Below are positions 36,233-43,879 of a stretch of DNA of 50,499 bases, piece by piece. Origin of the DNA: Sulfuricurvum sp. (GTDB lineage Bacteria > Campylobacterota > Campylobacteria > Campylobacterales > Sulfurimonadaceae); the NCBI RefSeq assembly GCF_028688295.1, contig NZ_JAQTYM010000007.1, forward strand, positions 1 to 50,499. The letters are read 5' to 3'. The first letter of the stretch is position 1, and every line of letters starts with the position of its first letter. The notes under the pieces were generated by a model. That model saw only the letters and a list, made by a program, of their open reading frames with translations. It had not been told where the DNA came from and searched no databases. The translations under genes and the position numbers were made by a program.

Positions 36233-36805
36233 ATGATCCACAAAAAACGACAAACCAAAGAGACCGATATCGACTTGTCACTGCAACTTTTCGGAGAAGG
36301 CAAAAGTACGATTTCGACCAAAGTGGGCTTTTTGGATCATATGCTAGAGAGTTTTGCAAAGCATGCTCAGATTGATTTAACAGTAACGTGTGATGGCGAT
36401 GTCCACATTGATGATCATCACAGTGTAGAGGATATAGGGATTGTTTTAGGTCAAGCTTTACGTGAAGCGATTTATCCTATTGAAAAAGTAGAACGATTCG
36501 GAAGTGCCACCATTGTGATGGATGAAGCGGCAGTGACGTGCGATTTGGATTTGAGTAACCGACCGTTTTTAGTGTATGATGTTCCGGTATCTGGGAAAAT
36601 AGGGACGTTTGAATCGGAATTGTCCGAAGAGTTTTTTCGTGCCCTTACGTTTAATGCTGGAATTACGGCACATATTATCATGGTACGCGGAAAAAACAAG
36701 CACCACATCATAGAAGCAGCATTTAAGTCTCTGGCTGTTGCACTTCGACGTGCGTTGGCTAAAAACGAACGTGCCGGCGTGCCGAGTACCAAAGGTGTTT
36801 TATGA
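36233..36805 (+). CDS. hisB: Imidazoleglycerol-phosphate dehydratase
   Basis: The sixth step of histidine synthesis. This 190-aa monofunctional form lacks the HisB-N phosphatase of enterobacteria. Metal-binding histidine clusters are visible: FLDHMLESFAKHAQID, DVHIDDHHSVEDIGIVLG and the late KNKHHIIEAAFKSLAVALR, ending STKGVL. It starts 1 bp after rlpA and overlaps kdsC by ATGA. Confidence 0.97.
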   Translation: MIHKKRQTKETDIDLSLQLFGEGKSTISTKVGFLDHMLESFAKHAQIDLTVTCDGDVHIDDHHSVEDIGIVLGQALREAIYPIEKVERFGSATIVMDEAAVTCDLDLSNRPFLVYDVPVSGKIGTFESELSEEFFRALTFNAGITAHIIMVRGKNKHHIIEAAFKSLAVALRRALAKNERAGVPSTKGVL

Positions 36806-37293
36806 TTAAACTCCTTATTCTGGATGTTGATGGGTGTATGAGTGACGGAAAGATTACCTACACTGCCGATGGGTTGGAACTCAAAAATTTTAACGTAAAA
36901 GATGGCTTTGCTATTAAAGCATGGGTAAAGATGGGACATATTGCCGCTATTATTACCGGACGTAACTCTTCGATTGTCGAACATCGCGCTAAAGAGCTTG
37001 ATATCGCCCATTTGTACCAAGGAGTTAAAGACAAACGTGCTGTAGCTGAAGAATTATGTGCGCAACTCGGTATAAAATCACATGAAGTGGCGGCTATCGG
37101 AGATGATTTGAACGACTATAAACTGCTTCAATGGGTAGCTCAAGCCTATACCCCACAAGATGGATCAGAATATTTGAAAAGTTTTACGGATGTGTTAGAG
37201 CGAAACGGTGGAGATGCGTGTGTACGTGAAATGATTGAAAAAGTGATTCGTCGTAACGGTGAAGAAGAAAAATTTTTAAATCAATGGTTTTAA
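36802..37293 (+). CDS. kdsC: 3-deoxy-D-manno-octulosonate 8-phosphate phosphatase (KdsC-type)
   Basis: Releases phosphate from KDO-8-P for lipopolysaccharide core synthesis. This 163-aa C0-type HAD phosphatase has LLILDVDGCMSDGKI (nucleophile Asp in DVDG), IITGRNS, YQGVKDKRA and AAIGDDLNDYKLL, the order of KdsC/YrbI. It is followed directly by lptC and lptA, which export the finished LPS, as in E. coli's kdsC-lptC-lptA order. Confidence 0.94.
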   Translation: MIKLLILDVDGCMSDGKITYTADGLELKNFNVKDGFAIKAWVKMGHIAAIITGRNSSIVEHRAKELDIAHLYQGVKDKRAVAEELCAQLGIKSHEVAAIGDDLNDYKLLQWVAQAYTPQDGSEYLKSFTDVLERNGGDACVREMIEKVIRRNGEEEKFLNQWF

Positions 37294-37803
37294 ATGACAA
37301 TCAATCTCTTTTTTGTTGCCCTTTTAGCGTTATTATTAGGAATGTATGGGTATTTTACCCCAAGTTATCCTCCTTCACAGAGCGCTGGTGAGATTGCCAA
37401 AATCGAATTGATGGACTTTACCCTTTATGAAGTTTCGAAAAAAGGGATTGATCATATTTTAGAAGGAAAAGAGGGTAAAAAGTTTGATGAATATTATACG
37501 GTAACATCAGCGAAATTTAGCGATAATACGAAAGAGTTATTCCAAACGATCCATTCACGTAACGTTGAATACCGGAATGATGTGATTGATCTCAAAGAGA
37601 ATGTCCATTATATCCGTGAAGATGGATTAGAATTTCGATCCAATAATGCAAAGTATGAGACAAAAAAATCTTTAATTTCTGTTAACGATCATTTTGTAAT
37701 CACCCAAAAATCAAACCGTATCGATGGGGCAAATCTCATCTATAACAACCAACGCGATACCGTATCTGCTGAAAATGCACAGGTTCGTTATCAACTTAAA
37801 TAG
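37294..37803 (+). CDS. lptC: LPS export protein LptC-like
   Basis: A 169-aa protein with an N-terminal membrane anchor (about 4-20, LFFVALLALLLGMYGYF) and a periplasmic beta-jellyroll (LptC/YrbK) domain. It connects LptBFG to LptA in the LPS bridge. Sequence is weakly conserved, but position directly between kdsC and lptA and the topology support the call. It starts on the base after the kdsC stop. Confidence 0.85.
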   Translation: MTINLFFVALLALLLGMYGYFTPSYPPSQSAGEIAKIELMDFTLYEVSKKGIDHILEGKEGKKFDEYYTVTSAKFSDNTKELFQTIHSRNVEYRNDVIDLKENVHYIREDGLEFRSNNAKYETKKSLISVNDHFVITQKSNRIDGANLIYNNQRDTVSAENAQVRYQLK

Positions 37804-37812
37804 GACAATTTT

Positions 37813-38298
37813 ATGATACGATTTTTACTTATTTTATCTTCAGTCATGGTTTGTTTGGCTTCGTCTGAGGAACTTAAAGTGATCTCCGATAATTTCAAAG
37901 GGGATCAGCGTCAAGGGGTCTCAGTTTTTAACGGGAATGTCAAAGTGACTAAAGGCAAAGATGAACTTAATGCCACCAAGGTTACCATCTATACCGATAA
38001 AGAGAACAAACCGACAAAATATTTGGCAGAGGGTGACGTTTCTTTTTACATTGTTACCGAAATGAATGAAAAATACAAAGGTAAATCTCAAACGGCAATT
38101 TTTCTTCCCAATGAAAACGAATACCAATTTTTTACAAAAGTTGATTTGATTCGTATGGATGATTATCGTCGAGTAAAAGGGGATAAAGTTGTAGTTAATA
38201 CGATTCATGGGCATGCTTCGGCTGAGAGTGCAAACAATGAGCCTGTTATTATGACCTTTACCATCCAAGATAAAAAATCCAAAAGTACCCCTAAATGA
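37813..38298 (+). CDS. lptA: LPS transport periplasmic bridge protein LptA
   Basis: A 161-aa periplasmic protein with a signal peptide (MIRFLLILSSVMVCLASS) and an OstA/LptA beta-jellyroll: LKVISDNFKGDQRQGVSVF, NVKVTKGKDELNATKVTIYT and RVKGDKVVVNTIHG. Head-to-tail LptA oligomers carry LPS across the periplasm. It ends in an ATGA overlap with engB. Confidence 0.92.
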   Translation: MIRFLLILSSVMVCLASSEELKVISDNFKGDQRQGVSVFNGNVKVTKGKDELNATKVTIYTDKENKPTKYLAEGDVSFYIVTEMNEKYKGKSQTAIFLPNENEYQFFTKVDLIRMDDYRRVKGDKVVVNTIHGHASAESANNEPVIMTFTIQDKKSKSTPK

Positions 38299-38906
38299 TA
38301 GAAATTATTGATTCATCCTTTATGACCTCAGCGCCAAATATTAGGCTTACTCCGGAAAATGAGTACCAAAATGAAGTTGCCTTTATGGCACGTTCAAATA
38401 CCGGTAAAAGTTCATTACTAAATACCTTGACTCAACGAAAATCGCTTGCAAAAGTCTCTGCCACTCCAGGGAAAACACGCCTGATCAACTATTTTGATGT
38501 TGTTTTTGCCGATCGAGAAACGAATGAACGTCTAAGTGCAAAATTCGTGGATTTACCGGGGTTCGGATACGCAAAAGTTGCTAAATCACTTAAAACGGAT
38601 TGGGAAAGTAATTTAACAAATTTTATCTCTGAACGAAAACAAATCCGCATTTACGTTCACCTCATCGATTGCCGTCATCCAGATTTGGAGATTGACCGTT
38701 CGGTTGATCACTACTTAAATGAAATTTGTACCCCCGATCAATCTATTGTCACTATATTTACAAAAATCGACAAGTTGAACCAAAAGGAGCTCAATGAGCT
38801 TAAAAATCGCTTCCCAGGGGCGCTTATGGTTTCAAACTCAAAACGTCGAGGGGTTGATAAAATCGTAGAGCACCTATACCGAATACTAAAAAGTGATATT
38901 GAATGA
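38295..38906 (+). CDS. engB: Ribosome biogenesis GTPase EngB/YsxC
   Basis: A 203-aa essential GTPase of large-subunit assembly. G1 is ARSNTGKSSLLN (about 32-43; most family members read GRSNVGKS), the switch region is SATPGKTRLINYF, G3 is DLPGFGYAKV and G4 is TKIDKL. Length is normal. It overlaps both neighbours by ATGA (lptA upstream, the acetyltransferase downstream). Confidence 0.96.
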   Translation: MIEIIDSSFMTSAPNIRLTPENEYQNEVAFMARSNTGKSSLLNTLTQRKSLAKVSATPGKTRLINYFDVVFADRETNERLSAKFVDLPGFGYAKVAKSLKTDWESNLTNFISERKQIRIYVHLIDCRHPDLEIDRSVDHYLNEICTPDQSIVTIFTKIDKLNQKELNELKNRFPGALMVSNSKRRGVDKIVEHLYRILKSDIE

Positions 38907-39364
38907 ACATCACTTACAAAAAGCCAACCCTCAACGATATTTCTGCTATGCAGATGCTTGTTGAGCCTGAAGTTGAAACGGGAGTTATATTAGCACGGAG
39001 TAATGATGAAATAGCCACCAATATACGATCGTATTTTTTAGCAATGAATGAAGACAAACTTGTTGGGTTTGTCGCACTACATATTCATTCTCCATCATTG
39101 GCTGAGCTTCGATCTATGATTATCGATACGGCGTATCGCGGTCAAAATATCGGCACTACTTTAGTTGAAAATGCGTGTGAAGAGGGACGCCGATTAGGTT
39201 TAAAAGAGGTGCTGGCACTTACCTATCAACAACGCTTTTTTGAACGTTTAGGATTTATTGAAATTCCTAAAGAATCAATCCCTGAACATAAAATTTGGGC
39301 TGATTGTATTAAATGTAAACACTTTCCGATATGCAACGAAGTTTCTCTTATCAAAACATTATAA
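38903..39364 (+). CDS. GNAT acetyltransferase, ArgA-like (short N-acetylglutamate synthase type)
   Basis: A 153-aa GNAT protein. The acetyl-CoA loop is RGQNIGTTLVENACEEGRR (about 75-93), and the C-terminus FFERLGFIEIPKESIPEHK, with W and C following, resembles the short stand-alone N-acetylglutamate synthases (ArgA-like) that supply arginine synthesis in bacteria lacking classical ArgA. A C-terminal cysteine cluster CIKCKHFPIC is typical of this subgroup. The substrate is inferred, not shown. Its 3' end overlaps the MreD-like gene by 34 bp. Confidence 0.8.
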   Translation: MNITYKKPTLNDISAMQMLVEPEVETGVILARSNDEIATNIRSYFLAMNEDKLVGFVALHIHSPSLAELRSMIIDTAYRGQNIGTTLVENACEEGRRLGLKEVLALTYQQRFFERLGFIEIPKESIPEHKIWADCIKCKHFPICNEVSLIKTL

Positions 39365-39786
39365 ACCGACTTCTTTTAGTTGGTTTGTTTATCGTTTACA
39401 TCAGCTTAAGCAGTTTGTATCTTTTACTGCCGCCACTCTTAGCGCTCCTTTTTTATGCTTATTACGATGCATTGAGTAAACATGATCTTTTTGGTTTACT
39501 CTTAGTCTCGGTTATGCTTTTGATTTTTGAAGCAGAAAAAGGGTTTTGGTTTGGCAGTAGCATCTTGTATTTTACGACCCTCTCTCTTTATCTAATCCCT
39601 AAATTAGAGCAGCTAATACAATGTCGTATTTGTATGGTTGGTATATTTGTCGCTCTTGCTTATCCAGGGTACTTTATCTATATTTGGGTCGCAAATGGTA
39701 TATTTTTACTTCCATCGCCTTCAATAGATTGGCATATGGGACTTTATATGATTATTGAATTTTTAGTGATTGCGGCGATAGTATGA
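39331..39786 (+). CDS. MreD-like membrane protein
   Basis: A 151-aa hydrophobic protein with about four to five membrane segments (about 12-40, 52-70, 76-92, 97-118, 128-150). It sits immediately before PBP2 (ATGA overlap with mrdA), which is where mreD lies in many rod-shape loci. Sequence conservation of MreD is low, so the call is by size, topology and context. It begins inside the acetyltransferase gene and has no obvious ribosome site, so it likely depends on coupling. Confidence 0.65.
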   Translation: MQRSFSYQNIINRLLLVGLFIVYISLSSLYLLLPPLLALLFYAYYDALSKHDLFGLLLVSVMLLIFEAEKGFWFGSSILYFTTLSLYLIPKLEQLIQCRICMVGIFVALAYPGYFIYIWVANGIFLLPSPSIDWHMGLYMIIEFLVIAAIV

Positions 39787-41570
39787 AAACTAAAATCTTA
39801 TTGACTCTTTTTATTATTGTATGGATCGGATTACTAGTACGTGTTTTTAATCTTGCTGTTCAATCCAATGAATATTACGAAGGGCTTTCAGAAAATAACA
39901 GTATTAAGACAGAGTTTTCAGCACCGGTGCGCGGAGAAATACTTGATCGTACCAATGAACCGATCGCAATTAATGAATTAGGCTTCAAAATCGCTTTGGC
40001 TCCCCATCTTACAAAAGGAAAAGATACCTCCTTGCTGGACAAAGAGATAGCGTATCTTCTTTCTATGATTCCAACCTTGGACAGTAAAAAAATAAAAAAA
40101 ATCTATAAACAAAGCGACTCATATTACAACCATAATTATATTGATGTTGTTGATTTTATCCCTCACGAAACTATTATTCCTCTCTATTCTTTGATGAACT
40201 TACGTGATACGATTAAGATATCTCCTTCGCCGAAACGGTTGTATCCCTATGGAGCGATTGCATCGCATTTGATTGGTTATGTGGCCAAGGCAAATCAAAA
40301 AGAGATTGATAAAGATCCGGCATTACAGCTTTTAGGTCATGTAGGAAAAAACGGTATTGAAAAATATTATAACAACTATTTGCAAGGTGTAGCAGGAGAA
40401 CGACGTATCAAAGTCAATGCTCATAATGTCGAAATCGAAGAGATAGGACGTACTACAACCAAAGAAAATCGAAATTTGGTTCTTAATATCGATATGCAAC
40501 TCCAAAACTTTATTACACAATCTTTTCAAAAACGGGTAGGCAGCATTATTGTCATGGACATCCACGGTGCGATTTATGCCGCAGGAAGCTATCCTGAATA
40601 TGATCTAAACTCTTTCGTCTCAGGGATCAGTTCAAAAGATTGGAATACATTGATGAGCAGTGTTGATGCTCCCTTTACTAACAAAATGATCAATGGACTC
40701 TATCCCCCAGGATCTACGATTAAAACAGGAATGGGGCTTATCTACGTAACATCAGGGATGTTAAATGAAAACTCTACGGTGCAATGCAGCGGTTCGATGA
40801 AATTAGGCAATCGTGCTTTTCGATGTTGGAAGGGGAGAGGACATGGTCAAACTGAAATTTCAAAAGCGATTACCCAAAGTTGTGATGACTATTTTTATAA
40901 AGGCTCATTAGAAGTCGGGATTGAGCGAATGAGCACCAATCTTATGCGTATGGGATTAGGAAAAAAAACGGGGATTGATCTTCCGAATGAATTCATCGGT
41001 ACCGTTCCAAGCCGCGCATGGAAGAGAGAAAAATTTAACAAACCGTGGTATCAGGGAGAAACGCTCAATACCTCTATCGGTCAGGGAGATTTTTTGGTTA
41101 CACCGATGCAAATGGCACAATTTACAGCCCTTATGGCTACGGGGAAATTACCGATACCTCATGTTGCCAAAAAAATCGGTGACACTCCTTATACTCCCAA
41201 TTCCATAGATATTTTGACGCAAACGGAAAAAGAAAAACTCCCCATCATTCAAAAAGCTATGCGTGGCGTCTGTAATGATCCTGGCGGAACGGCAAAAGGG
41301 TTTGTATCTACTCGTTTTCCTATCGCGGGAAAAACAGGAACCGCACAAACAACAGGGATTGCCCAAAATGTTAAACAGCGTCAAAGTGAACACTCTATGG
41401 ACTATTTTAGCCGTTCTCATGCATGGTTTACCACGTACGGACCAGCGGATAATCCTCAGTTTATCGTGACGGTATTGGTAGAACATGGAGGACACGGAGG
41501 TGAAGCTACAGGAGGAATCATCTCATCCATCTATAATAAACTAGATGATTTGGGCTACATTAAAAAATAA
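39783..41570 (+). CDS. mrdA: Penicillin-binding protein 2 (elongasome transpeptidase)
   Basis: Class B PBP for cell elongation, 595 aa. One N-terminal membrane anchor (about 4-24) is followed by the dimerisation region (RGEILDRTNEPIAIN) and the transpeptidase domain. The active-site serine is in PPGSTIKTG (about 307-315), the second motif SCD in ITQSCDDYFYKG, and the third KTGTAQ (about 516-521). The conserved WYQGETLNTSIGQGDFLVTP also fits PBP2. It ends 1 bp before the convergent ybeY stop. Confidence 0.96.
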   Translation: MKTKILLTLFIIVWIGLLVRVFNLAVQSNEYYEGLSENNSIKTEFSAPVRGEILDRTNEPIAINELGFKIALAPHLTKGKDTSLLDKEIAYLLSMIPTLDSKKIKKIYKQSDSYYNHNYIDVVDFIPHETIIPLYSLMNLRDTIKISPSPKRLYPYGAIASHLIGYVAKANQKEIDKDPALQLLGHVGKNGIEKYYNNYLQGVAGERRIKVNAHNVEIEEIGRTTTKENRNLVLNIDMQLQNFITQSFQKRVGSIIVMDIHGAIYAAGSYPEYDLNSFVSGISSKDWNTLMSSVDAPFTNKMINGLYPPGSTIKTGMGLIYVTSGMLNENSTVQCSGSMKLGNRAFRCWKGRGHGQTEISKAITQSCDDYFYKGSLEVGIERMSTNLMRMGLGKKTGIDLPNEFIGTVPSRAWKREKFNKPWYQGETLNTSIGQGDFLVTPMQMAQFTALMATGKLPIPHVAKKIGDTPYTPNSIDILTQTEKEKLPIIQKAMRGVCNDPGGTAKGFVSTRFPIAGKTGTAQTTGIAQNVKQRQSEHSMDYFSRSHAWFTTYGPADNPQFIVTVLVEHGGHGGEATGGIISSIYNKLDDLGYIKK

Positions 41571-41571
41571 T

Positions 41572-41994
41572 TTATTCTTCTAAGGTACGAACAATGAGAC
41601 TTTTAGGGAGATTGAATTTTTCAATCAGCTCAACCTCTTTATGACGCATTTCACCGTTATCGATTTCATGGTCAAATCCGAGTAGATGAAGGATGCCGTG
41701 AATAAAGAGGAGGGCAATCTCATCATCTTCACTGTGCCCCAACTCTCGTGCTACACTTGTTACCTTATCGACACTAATAATAATACTCCCAAGTGGAGCA
41801 CCGGGAAACGGATCATTAGGAAAGCTCAGGACATCTGTCGCTTTATCGATGTTGCGAAATTCTTGGTTTATTTCGGCTATTTCAGTATTATCGGTTAGGA
41901 TTAACTCAATCTCTTGTTGGGTTAAAGCATCAGCAATTTGCTCTAAAAGGGAAAAATTATAGGATTTGTCGGTTCGGTTATCAAGTTCTATCAT
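41572..41994 (-). CDS. ybeY: Endoribonuclease YbeY (rRNA maturation factor)
   Basis: A metal-dependent RNase for 16S rRNA 3'-end maturation and ribosome quality control. The protein is 140 aa from the ATG at 41994 (MIELDNRT). The zinc motif HGILHLLGFDHE (about 103-114) and DKATDVLSFPNDPFPG are diagnostic. An in-frame TTG further upstream lies in the promoter. A near-consensus promoter places the transcription start almost at the ATG and no Shine-Dalgarno is present, so the mRNA may be leaderless. Confidence 0.94.
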   Translation of the reverse strand: MIELDNRTDKSYNFSLLEQIADALTQQEIELILTDNTEIAEINQEFRNIDKATDVLSFPNDPFPGAPLGSIIISVDKVTSVARELGHSEDDEIALLFIHGILHLLGFDHEIDNGEMRHKEVELIEKFNLPKSLIVRTLEE

Positions 41995-42000
41995 AATGAC

Positions 42001-42030
42001 ATTGTAGCACAAGGATGAAGTTGGTACAAT
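42001..42030. promoter_or_regulatory. Interlocked divergent promoters (ybeY left, 432-aa gene right)
   Basis: Leftward: extended -10 TGC-TACAAT (TACAAT at 42001-42006, minus) with TTGTAC 17 bp upstream. Rightward: extended -10 TGG-TACAAT (TACAAT at 42025-42030) with TTGTAG 17 bp upstream. ATTGTA and TACAAT bound a 30-bp inverted arrangement, so each promoter's -10 overlaps the other's -35. Spacing and boxes are direct observations; activity is inferred. Confidence 0.6.
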
Positions 42031-42074
42031 CTTAATATATGTTTTATGGTGTTAAATTAAAATAAGAATCTGAT

Positions 42075-43373
42075 ATGACTTATATAATAGCTTTGATTAT
42101 GTTCATCATCTTGATGATGATAGTACTGTTGTACACATTCTTTGTGCTTCAGATTATTGAGATAATTCACTATCTCTATTCAAAAACCCCTCATACCGAT
42201 GAGACAAGCACGATAACGGGAATGAGCGATTTTCAGATACGGTTTTCTCGGTTGTGGAATCGTGAAAAACAAATAGAACTCTTCAAAAGTTCTCTCGCTC
42301 GTAAACGACACAAAGTAATCTTGGTTTTGGTTATCTTGTTTCAGTTTGCCAAATTGTATGAATACGGCGGTGATTATATGAACGACGAGGGACGATACCC
42401 GCAAGCTAAAGCGTGTTATGCCGTAGGCTCCGTCGCAAACGGCTATTCTAAAATGATCGCATTAGCGGGTTCTCCCGATGAATACTGGATCTATCCCTTT
42501 TACCAATCGTTCGAATGGATGAAAAAGATCCTTTATGCGGTAGGAACCCCCCATATCCCATTAGACGATGCCGAAATCGCACTATGGCGATACGAATGGT
42601 TTCATTACCCCTATGTCATCAAATTCCATGAACAGCTTGGACTAGGCAACAAACGTGAGTCACGTGAAAGCGCTCCTGTTCAAAAAGCGGCATTGGATGA
42701 TTTGTGGAACATTATCGAAACAATCAACACTAAACCCTTCGCCGATAAAAACCGGGAACGGGAGGCGTGGATGGATATGCCGGCGATGATTGAATATTCA
42801 CATTTACATGCAAAATACAGTCTGCCGTATGAGCAATGGCAGGATGTATCACTTGCATTGGTATCAACTCCTAAATATGTAAAACGTAATTATCAAATGG
42901 ATCAGTGGCTCACACGTCTCGAACAACGTTATCAGCAAAGCAATATGAAACCATTGATCCAAAAAGCCCCTCAGATCGAGGCGATACGCCAATCTGCTCT
43001 CTTATTGGTTTTTGAAAAACAAATGAGGATGAAAATATTAGCACGGAGATTTTCATGTGAAAGCGATCTGATCAAGCGTTATGCCGCACTCCGTAATCGG
43101 TATTTCTCCGGTAAAAATCCTGTTTTTCTCGACATGCGCTCGCGCGGTATGGGTAAAAGGGTTAATGCTATGATCGATACATATCAGAATAATATTAGCG
43201 CAGAATTTACTCGACAGATGCTTGGAGAGTTTTGCGCAGTGAAAGTAGAGGGGGTATCCCCTGAATCACATCCGTATAGTGATGGCATGAAAGGATGGTT
43301 TCAGGACCTAACAAGTGAGAATGACATTTATAGCAAAGAAATTACAATCTTAAAGGAGATCACACATGAGTAA
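42075..43373 (+). CDS. Hypothetical membrane-anchored protein
   Basis: A 432-aa protein I do not recognise. An N-terminal membrane segment (about 3-33, IIALIMFIILMMIVLLYTFF) is followed by a basic stretch, a second hydrophobic segment (about 78-95, HKVILVLVILFQFAKLY) and a large soluble, mainly helical C-terminal domain rich in W, Y and charged residues (for example PDEYWIYPFYQSFEWMKK, EIALWRYEWFHYPYVIK). Features resembling relaxosome or conjugation membrane proteins are too vague to name. It has its own promoter and a terminator-like hairpin at its stop, so it is a monocistronic accessory gene between ybeY and a PemK-like gene. Confidence 0.75.
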   Translation: MTYIIALIMFIILMMIVLLYTFFVLQIIEIIHYLYSKTPHTDETSTITGMSDFQIRFSRLWNREKQIELFKSSLARKRHKVILVLVILFQFAKLYEYGGDYMNDEGRYPQAKACYAVGSVANGYSKMIALAGSPDEYWIYPFYQSFEWMKKILYAVGTPHIPLDDAEIALWRYEWFHYPYVIKFHEQLGLGNKRESRESAPVQKAALDDLWNIIETINTKPFADKNREREAWMDMPAMIEYSHLHAKYSLPYEQWQDVSLALVSTPKYVKRNYQMDQWLTRLEQRYQQSNMKPLIQKAPQIEAIRQSALLLVFEKQMRMKILARRFSCESDLIKRYAALRNRYFSGKNPVFLDMRSRGMGKRVNAMIDTYQNNISAEFTRQMLGEFCAVKVEGVSPESHPYSDGMKGWFQDLTSENDIYSKEITILKEITHE

Positions 43374-43400
43374 CAACGCTATATGTGTTACATTTTTTTT
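43370..43400 (+). terminator. Intrinsic terminator after the 432-aa gene
   Basis: GTAACA (43370-43375) pairs with TGTTAC (43386-43391), and an eight-T run follows at 43393-43400. The stem is short and AT-rich, but the U run is strong. The stem begins at the stop codon of the upstream gene. Confidence 0.55.
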
Positions 43401-43418
43401 CTATATAAGAGGATACTT

Positions 43419-43811
43419 TTGAAACGTTTTAGTGAGTGGAATAATAAAAAAATAACGATTAACGATAAAAAAGCGATTTTTTTTAAAACCCGTGAGATTT
43501 TTTACGCTCATATAGGCGAAAATGTCGGATATGAACAAGATGGAAAAGGGGAAGATTTTGTCCGCCCCGTATTAATTTTCCAAAAGTTTAACAACAGTGT
43601 ATTTTGGGGAATACCTCTCACTAGCACGTTACGAGAAGGAAAATTTTATTATCATTTCTCTTTTATCAAAGATGTAACAAGTGTTGCTATACTTTCGCAA
43701 TTAAAAATGTTTGATGCAAAACGTTTGGATCGAAAAATCGGAAAAATAAATAAAGAAGCTTACAAAGAATTAAAAACGAAGGTGATAGGATTAATGAGTT
43801 CAGAGGAGTAA
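43419..43811 (+). CDS. PemK/MazF-family protein, solo
   Basis: A 130-aa protein of the PemK/MazF-like (plasmid toxin ribonuclease) fold. REIFYAHIGENVGYEQDGKG (about 25-44) is followed by FVRPVLIFQKFNN, PLTST and SVAILSQLKMFDAKRL, the usual order of MazF strands (GxNxGxEqxkxRPvlI). The TTG start has AGAGGA five bases upstream; earlier in-frame codons lie in the terminator. No antitoxin gene is adjacent: the only short upstream frame (43366-43422) is 18 codons across the terminator. It may be a domesticated or orphan member. A broken relative lies at 14103-14311. Confidence 0.8.
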   Translation: MKRFSEWNNKKITINDKKAIFFKTREIFYAHIGENVGYEQDGKGEDFVRPVLIFQKFNNSVFWGIPLTSTLREGKFYYHFSFIKDVTSVAILSQLKMFDAKRLDRKIGKINKEAYKELKTKVIGLMSSEE

Positions 43812-43818
43812 ACTCCTC
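43803..43818 (+). terminator. Hairpin at the end of the PemK-like gene
   Basis: GAGGAGT-AA-ACTCCTC is a perfect inverted repeat centred on the stop codon of the gene. The following bases (CGGGGTCTTATTC) give only a weak U run, so termination is possible, not certain. Confidence 0.35.
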
Positions 43819-43879
43819 CGGGGTCTTATTCAGACATTTGTAGCATAATTATACACTAAAAAAAGAAAAAGTAGTAAAT

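Noticed and set aside
36472-37020. Antisense open frame across the hisB-kdsC junction
   Set aside because: It is opposite two well-supported genes, with low-complexity composition and no ribosome site.
43366-43422. 18-codon frame just before the PemK-like gene, considered as an antitoxin
   Set aside because: It runs through the terminator hairpin and U run, encodes a Phe-rich peptide unlike any antitoxin, and ends one base past the TTG start codon of the toxin-like gene.
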